Under the pieces are notes generated by a model. It did not search any database. It was not told the DNA's origin and was given only the letters and a program-made list of their open reading frames with translations. The position numbers and the translations under genes were made by a program. From Alkalibacter saccharofermentans DSM 14828 (lineage in GTDB: Bacteria > Bacillota > Clostridia > Eubacteriales > Alkalibacteraceae), in the NCBI RefSeq assembly GCF_900128885.1, contig NZ_FQTU01000007.1, forward strand, positions 75,618-139,617: a DNA stretch of 64,000 bases, in the 5' to 3' direction. How positions within the stretch are numbered: position 1 is the first letter of the stretch; the number at the start of each line of letters is the position of its first letter. Below, piece after piece: positions 59,247 to 64,000 of the stretch.

Positions 59247-60773
59247 ATGAGTAGGATAAAATATGCATCAAAAAATATTAAATATGGTTATCTTGGGAAT
59301 TTATTATCATTATTGTTGAAATTTATATCAAGAACGATATTTATTTACACAATAGGAGTAACCTATTTAGGTGTGAATGGATTATATGTAAATATACTAT
59401 CAGTGCTATCGTTTGCTGAACTTGGCATAGGAACAGCGATGAACTACAGCTTATATAAGCCAGTAGCAGAAAATGATAAAGAAAAAATAAAGGCACTTAT
59501 GCATTTGTATAAATATGCATATCGTTGGATTGCACTAATTGTAACAGTAGTGGGATTAGCATTAATTCCATTTTTAGATACGATCATCAAAGAGTCGGGT
59601 ATTATAAGTTCAAATGAATTGATAATATATTATTTAATTTTTTTATTCAATACAACCAGCACATATTTTGTCGTTTATAAGTATAGTCTTGTTAGCGCTG
59701 AACAAAAAAACTATCTACAAACCAATATACAAACTATAACTATGGTAATAACTACCATTGTTCAAATAATAATTTTGATTTCATTGAAGAATTTTCTCCT
59801 TTATTTAATTTCAGCGGCTCTTATTGAACTTATACAGAAAATATTTGTAAATAGATATCTTAATAAAAGATATCCGTTTTTATTGGATGATGTAACAAGA
59901 AAGCTAACAAAGGAAGAAAAAGAACCAATCATCAAAAACATTAAGGCTTTAGTTCTTCATAAAATTGGTGATATTAGCGTTTATCAAACCGATAATATCT
60001 TAATTTCTTCGTTTATAAATATTACAACTGTGGGTTTGGTTTCAAATTACACTCTTATTATTAGTGCTGTAACAAGTTTCTTAAATATTATATTCAACTC
60101 GTTAATTTCAGGGTTTGGAAATCTAATAGCTACAGAAAATACTGATAAACAGTATGAATTATTCAAAGTGTACAGATTTGTGGGGTTTTGGTGTTATGGT
60201 TTTGCATCAATAGCCTTGATTACTCTAATCAATCCTTTTATTGAACTTTGGATTGGAAGCCAAATGTTAATTGGTACTACTGTTATTTATCTAATAATTT
60301 CAGATTATTATCTTAAAGGACATCGAATAGTAGTTAACAACTTTAAGGTTGCAGCAGGTATTTTTGATGAAGATAAATATATAGGGTTAATTCAGGCTAT
60401 AGTTAATTTGGTTATTTCAATTATATTAGTCAAAAAAATTGGTTTGCCGGGTATTTTTATTGGAACGGTGATCCAAGGCTTGATTTCTAATATGAGTAGG
60501 CCTTTTATAGTATATAGAAAGATATTCGGAAGAAGTGGAATAGAGTACTATGTCGATTCTTTATTTTATTTATGTGTGCTAATAGTCCCTCTTTTAGTTT
60601 TAGAATTTATGAAACCAATAATTCTAATGAATTTAGGCATTTCAAATTTTGTTTTTATGATTTTTCTGGTAGCTTTAATACCAAATGTTTTTTTTGTTTT
60701 ATTTCTTAGAAAAAGAAAAGAATTCAAATATTTACTGGATTTGATTAAGATCAGAGTGAAGGGGAGGAGATGA
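59247..60773 (+). CDS. polysaccharide flippase (Wzx-like)
   Basis: 508 residues, twelve or more membrane segments, MOP/PST superfamily. The N-terminus YGYLGNLLSLLLKFISRTIF and the segment TYLGVNGLYVNILSVLSFAELG in style are typical of Firmicute Wzx proteins. It would carry the lipid-linked repeat across the membrane for the Wzy-type polymerase. The stop overlaps the next start region. Confidence 0.92.
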   Translation: MSRIKYASKNIKYGYLGNLLSLLLKFISRTIFIYTIGVTYLGVNGLYVNILSVLSFAELGIGTAMNYSLYKPVAENDKEKIKALMHLYKYAYRWIALIVTVVGLALIPFLDTIIKESGIISSNELIIYYLIFLFNTTSTYFVVYKYSLVSAEQKNYLQTNIQTITMVITTIVQIIILISLKNFLLYLISAALIELIQKIFVNRYLNKRYPFLLDDVTRKLTKEEKEPIIKNIKALVLHKIGDISVYQTDNILISSFINITTVGLVSNYTLIISAVTSFLNIIFNSLISGFGNLIATENTDKQYELFKVYRFVGFWCYGFASIALITLINPFIELWIGSQMLIGTTVIYLIISDYYLKGHRIVVNNFKVAAGIFDEDKYIGLIQAIVNLVISIILVKKIGLPGIFIGTVIQGLISNMSRPFIVYRKIFGRSGIEYYVDSLFYLCVLIVPLLVLEFMKPIILMNLGISNFVFMIFLVALIPNVFFVLFLRKRKEFKYLLDLIKIRVKGRR

Positions 60774-60775
60774 TA

Positions 60776-61789
60776 ATGAATATACGAGGTGAGATGCCAT
60801 TAGTAAGTATAATAACACCTTGTTATAATGGTGAGAAGTATGTCCATCGTTTTTTAGAGTCTGTTCTGATGCAAACATATTCTAACATTGAACTAATATT
60901 TATAAATGATGGATCCACAGACAAGACTGAAGAAATAGTTTTATCTTATAAGAATAAGTTTGAAATAAATAATATTGTGTTTAAATATATATATCAAGAA
61001 AATAGAGGCCAAGCTGCTGCTCTCAACCAGGGTTTAAGAATATTTAATGGGAAATACCTCACTTGGCCAGATTCAGATGATATTTTGCATAAAGATAATA
61101 TAAAACTAAAAGTTGAATATTTAGAATCAAATCAAGATTATGGAATGGTACTGTGCAAATCTAGAGTTATTGATGAAGACACATTAAAACCAATAGGAGA
61201 ACTGAGACGAATTCATGATAATGTAAGCCAAGATAACCTATTCAGAGATTTAATTTTAGAAAAAAATGTATACTATGCACCAGGTGGTTATATGGTTAGA
61301 ACCTCTTCATTGGATGATGTAGTAGAGAATAGAGAAATTTATGAGAGTAGAGCTGGCCAAAATTGGCAATTATTGCTACCCATTGCATCGAAATACAGAT
61401 GTGGGTATATAGACAAACATTTATATGACTACTTAGTTAGATCTAACAGTCACTCTAGAATGGAAAATGATTACAAAAGCGAGATTCAGAAATGTAATAA
61501 TCACGAAGATGTAATTATAAATACCATACATAGAATTCATAACTTTGATGATTATGAGAAAAAGAAATGGTGTATGGTAGTAAACCATAAATATTTGAAA
61601 AAGAAATTTGAAATCGCTTCAAAATACAGAATTACCAATGATATGACTAACGGGTATCTTTTATTAAAAGAATTGAATCTTATTACATTTAAAGACATTA
61701 TATTATATAATAAGTCAAAATATAGTATCTTATTTCATTTATACGAGCTTGTTAAATTTGGACGTGAAAAGATACAAGGGGGTAGATGA
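60776..61789 (+). CDS. glycosyltransferase family 2
   Basis: 337 residues. LVSIITPCYNGEKYVHRFLES, INDGSTDKTEEI, GKYLTWPDSDDI (metal motif DSDD). ATG 60776 is six bases after GGGGAGGAG, so I prefer it to ATG 60770. Followed at once by the ferredoxin-type gene. Confidence 0.9.
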   Translation: MNIRGEMPLVSIITPCYNGEKYVHRFLESVLMQTYSNIELIFINDGSTDKTEEIVLSYKNKFEINNIVFKYIYQENRGQAAALNQGLRIFNGKYLTWPDSDDILHKDNIKLKVEYLESNQDYGMVLCKSRVIDEDTLKPIGELRRIHDNVSQDNLFRDLILEKNVYYAPGGYMVRTSSLDDVVENREIYESRAGQNWQLLLPIASKYRCGYIDKHLYDYLVRSNSHSRMENDYKSEIQKCNNHEDVIINTIHRIHNFDDYEKKKWCMVVNHKYLKKKFEIASKYRITNDMTNGYLLLKELNLITFKDIILYNKSKYSILFHLYELVKFGREKIQGGR

Positions 61790-62944
61790 ATGATAGATAA
61801 AATGATTAAAGCGAACAAAGACTGTATGGGCTGTCATGCGTGTAAAAATGTTTGTCCTACTCAATGCATTATAATGACTCCTGATGAAGAAGGTTTCTTA
61901 TACCCTAAAGTCGAGTATTCGTTGTGCGTTAAATGCAAGAAATGCATTTCAGTATGTCCTATTATTAATAAAGCAAGAATAGTTAATAACCCACAAGCTT
62001 ATGCAGCTATAAATAAGGATGAACAGATCAGGTTAAGCAGCTCTTCTGGTGGAATTTTCACGTTGTTAGCGGAAAATGCTATAAAGGATGATGGTGTTGT
62101 ATTTGGAGCAGGGTATTCTGAAAAATTTGAGGTTGCACATAAATCTGTTGAGAAAATCGAAGAACTTTGTGAATTGAGAGGCTCTAAATATGTTCAAAGT
62201 AAAATTGGGAATTCATATAAACTGGCAAAGGACTTTTTAGATAGCGGAAGAAAAGTGTTATTTTCTGGAACTCCGTGTCAAATTGCAGGATTAAATTCTT
62301 ACCTAAATAGATCCTATGAAAACCTTATTACTCAGGATTTTATTTGTCATGGAGTTCCATCCCCTATAGCATGGAGAAAATATATTGAGTATAGAGAAAC
62401 CAAAGCTGAATCAAAAGTAAGTCAGGTAGAGTTTCGGAATAAGGATAAAGGCTGGAAGCAATTCTCCGTATCTTTTATCTTTGAGAATGATATTGGGTAT
62501 AGCAAAAACTTAAATGAAGACTTGTATATGAGAGCATTTTTAAAAGATTTATGTTTGAGACCATCTTGTTATGATTGTGAATTTAAGACCTTGAATAGAC
62601 AAAGTGATCTTACTCTTGCAGATTTTTGGGGAATCGAAAAAGTATTACCAGAAATGGATGACGATAAAGGAACTTCATTGATTATTGTTAATAACAAAAA
62701 AGGACAAGAAGTTTTTAACAGTATTTCGGGTAATATGAAATTTAAAGAAGTTGATATTAATGAAGCTGTTAAGTATAATTCAGCAGCAATTAAATCAGTA
62801 AACTATAATCCAAAACGAAAAGAGTTTTTAAGTGCCTTAAACACTATGCCGTTCAATAAATTAGTTGATAAATATTGTGATGAATCTTTCGTGGTTAAAT
62901 TTAAGAGAAGAGCTAGAAGAGTAATAAAAAATGCGCTTAAATAG
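61790..62944 (+). CDS. ferredoxin-type protein with F420-hydrogenase beta-subunit-like domain
   Basis: 384 residues. Two [4Fe-4S] motifs at the N-terminus (CMGCHACKNVC and CVKCKKCISVC, about residues 14-58). Then the FrhB-like domain with SSSGGIFTLL, SGTPCQIAGL, DFICHGVPSP and LADFWGI. Genes of this type regularly neighbour pyruvyl transferases in polysaccharide clusters; the reaction is not established. Starts directly after the preceding stop. Confidence 0.88.
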   Translation: MIDKMIKANKDCMGCHACKNVCPTQCIIMTPDEEGFLYPKVEYSLCVKCKKCISVCPIINKARIVNNPQAYAAINKDEQIRLSSSSGGIFTLLAENAIKDDGVVFGAGYSEKFEVAHKSVEKIEELCELRGSKYVQSKIGNSYKLAKDFLDSGRKVLFSGTPCQIAGLNSYLNRSYENLITQDFICHGVPSPIAWRKYIEYRETKAESKVSQVEFRNKDKGWKQFSVSFIFENDIGYSKNLNEDLYMRAFLKDLCLRPSCYDCEFKTLNRQSDLTLADFWGIEKVLPEMDDDKGTSLIIVNNKKGQEVFNSISGNMKFKEVDINEAVKYNSAAIKSVNYNPKRKEFLSALNTMPFNKLVDKYCDESFVVKFKRRARRVIKNALK

Positions 62945-63006
62945 ATAGAATCGACTGAATTTGATATTTAAATAGTTCATCAATTTGAATAAGAAGGAGA
63001 TAATCA

Positions 63007-63135
63007 ATGAAGTCATTAATAAAAAAAATACTACCTGATGGCCTTATTTTGTTAGCTAGAAGAATAAGACAACGGACAAATCTTGAGAAATTAGGGAAAA
63101 AAAGGGGACACTTCCCAACTATCTATCGAAATTGA
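63007..63135 (+). pseudogene. truncated gene fragment after the polysaccharide cluster
   Basis: AAGGAGATAATCA then ATG opens 42 codons: MKSLIKKILPDGLILLARRI, ..., LEKLGKKRG, ending HFPTIYRN. The start looks like the N-terminus of a larger cluster enzyme (methyl- or acyltransferase style), but the frame breaks soon after. The last codons lie in GGGGACACTTCCC-type sequence common at transposon scars. Likely cut off by the element whose remnant follows. Confidence 0.5.
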
Positions 63136-63284
63136 CATTAAGTGTGTGTCAAAGCATCCTTAATCTTAAGTAGGATGATTAATAATTAAGTGTGATAAGT
63201 TATAAAGAGACAATAAGAATTCAATGATCGCAACAAAACCAGTCCACCGAATGGAGGATTGTAGAAGTTTGGCTTTAATTGTCC
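63136..63284. other. non-coding remnant between gene fragment and transposase remnant
   Basis: AT-rich, no gene. Contains AAGTGTGTGTC and TTAAGTGTGATAAG-like words and AGCATCCTTAATCTTAAG...AGGATGCTTT (63152 and 63287), a loosely repeated AGCATCC/AGGATGCT pair that could be a transposon end. Confidence 0.35.
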
Positions 63285-63671
63285 TTAGGATGCTTTAGGT
63301 TTTATGAAGTCAAGAATTTCCGGATAGATGTTTTGATACTTGGGTATGGACTTGATCAGCTCATAACCCTTGTTGCAGAGGTTAGCTGCCTGGCTTCCAG
63401 TAATATTGCCAAGGGTCTTGCAGATGTCCTTGTAGGTAAAATCGCAAAGGTAGCGCATCAAAAAGGCAGATACAGCTCTTGCATCTGAAAGGCTACGGTT
63501 GTATTTGATGTTGATGAAGTTTGGAATTTCAGTTTTAAGCGCTGCTTCCACTGCTCTAAGGATTTCATGTGGAGAGTAATCCTTATAGATTACGACTCTT
63601 TCGCTTTTGTAAGCGTATTTGTCGTTTTTGACATAGTCATCTATGAGCTCGTAATCGCATGTTGTTTTAGT
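63285..63671 (-). pseudogene. transposase remnant, C-terminal part
   Basis: An open stretch of 128 codons without its own start, cut by TGA at 63674-63672. It reads DYELIDDYVKND ... RVVIYKDYSPHEILRA ... RSLSDARAVSAFLMRYLC, DFTYKDICKTLGNITGSQAAN. The last part resembles the helix-turn-helix tail of REP-associated tyrosine (Y1) transposases. The catalytic N-terminal region is missing. Confidence 0.5.
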
Positions 63672-63740
63672 TCAATAAACTGTTATCTACGCGATAATAT
63701 TATTCTAGGAGGGATAAAAACCAAAACTTTCATTTTTTCG

Positions 63741-64000
63741 ATGTGCTATAAGAAATTTTTTGATATTATTAGTAATGTCAAAGAGAAAGAAAGGAGAGGA
63801 GACCAAATAAAGCAAAATAAGATTATCTTTTATGTGTTGTTATTGTTGGTGTCAACTGTTTTTTATGCAGTACATGCTGATGGTGTAGGAGCTCAAGGTT
63901 TAACTCCACGAACTATGATAGACGCCCCTGTAAATAACCAGAGTATAAACAATCAAGACGTACTTGTAAGGGGTTGGGCACTGAATGGCTCTGGAGTAAA
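63741..64000 (+). CDS. secreted cell-wall-type protein, 3' end outside window
   Basis: Open frame to the window end. It has a hydrophobic signal segment (KIIFYVLLLLVSTVFYAVHA) followed by a mature part with MIDAPVNNQSINNQDVLVRG, then WALNGSGV; the IDAPVNN ... VRGWALN pattern is an Ig-like repeat seen in clostridial cell-wall hydrolases. ATG 63741 gives a long charged n-region (about 27 residues) and has no close ribosome site. An excellent site (AAAGGAGAGGAG) sits 5 bases before ATA 63807, which would give the neat start IKQNKIIF. The start is therefore unsettled. Confidence 0.6.
   Translation, partial: MCYKKFFDIISNVKEKERRGDQIKQNKIIFYVLLLLVSTVFYAVHADGVGAQGLTPRTMIDAPVNNQSINNQDVLVRGWALNGSGV

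Noticed and set aside
1..64000. tRNA or rRNA genes
   Set aside because: I looked for TTCRANNC-type and acceptor-stem patterns in the intergenic regions and saw none; a tRNAscan run would settle it.

Overview
The window reads as chromosomal DNA of an anaerobic, low-GC Firmicute, most likely class Clostridia. Signs are a class III (oxygen-sensitive) ribonucleotide reductase, several radical-SAM and ferredoxin-type proteins, frequent AGA/AGG and ATA codons, strong AGGAGG ribosome sites, TTGACA/TATAAT promoters, a CIRCE operator and a cre-like site. The species cannot be named from the sequence.

Layout. 1-918: end of a zinc alcohol/polyol dehydrogenase. 941-4957: a lipoprotein, then a cobalamin riboswitch in front of nrdDG. 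4963-7495: ablAB (N-acetyl-beta-lysine, an osmolyte) behind a long structured leader. 7533-10255: PadR regulator and two homologous half-size permeases, separated by about 1.2 kb that holds a YggT-type gene and a densely self-complementary stretch likely to be an RNA. 10306-13164: a polar amino-acid ABC transporter behind a second copy of the structured leader. 13177-18091: a seven-gene operon of DUF5320, DUF134, NifX-like, three Mrp/MinD-like ATPases and a metallo-beta-lactamase-fold protein. 18094-22418: small secreted protein, MOSC protein, Hsp20, VOC protein, thioesterase, PP-loop tRNA thiolase-like protein and cysteine desulfurase. 22589-26666: sugar ABC transporter under a cre-like site. 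26688-35423: truA, YgiQ, pgsA, methyltransferase, a second amino-acid ABC transporter, a VTT-domain membrane protein, a CvfB-like protein and a FUSC-family protein. 35424-41264: betaine/choline-type ABC transporter with a single permease, an FNR-like regulator, and three hemerythrin/NO-stress genes. 41265-48850: dioxygenase, sigma-54 activator, AlkD, then a sigma factor, a ComK-like protein and DUF1659/DUF2922 genes, all set among composite intergenic repeats. 47986-62944: an exopolysaccharide cluster (PglC-type priming transferase, epimerase, glycosyltransferases, Wzy, Wzx, complete dTDP-rhamnose pathway, pyruvyl transferase and its ferredoxin-type partner). 63007-64000: gene fragment, transposase remnant and the start of a secreted protein.

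Themes. Osmotic and ionic stress recurs (ablAB, betaine transporter). Fe-S and oxidative/nitrosative stress recurs (RIC, DUF438, FNR-like regulator, Mrp ATPases, cysteine desulfurase). The most interesting non-coding signals are: (1) two homologous leaders of about 270-330 nt in front of ablA and an amino-acid transporter, with at least three helices kept by compensatory changes and each ending in a hairpin; (2) a roughly 500-nt stretch between the permease genes built of many perfect nested helices; (3) homologous upstream regions of a sigma-factor gene and a DUF1659 gene, suggesting a small private regulon; (4) 7-nt CTAACRA tandem arrays just before several ribosome sites. All non-coding calls rest on reading by eye; no covariance-model or database search was run.
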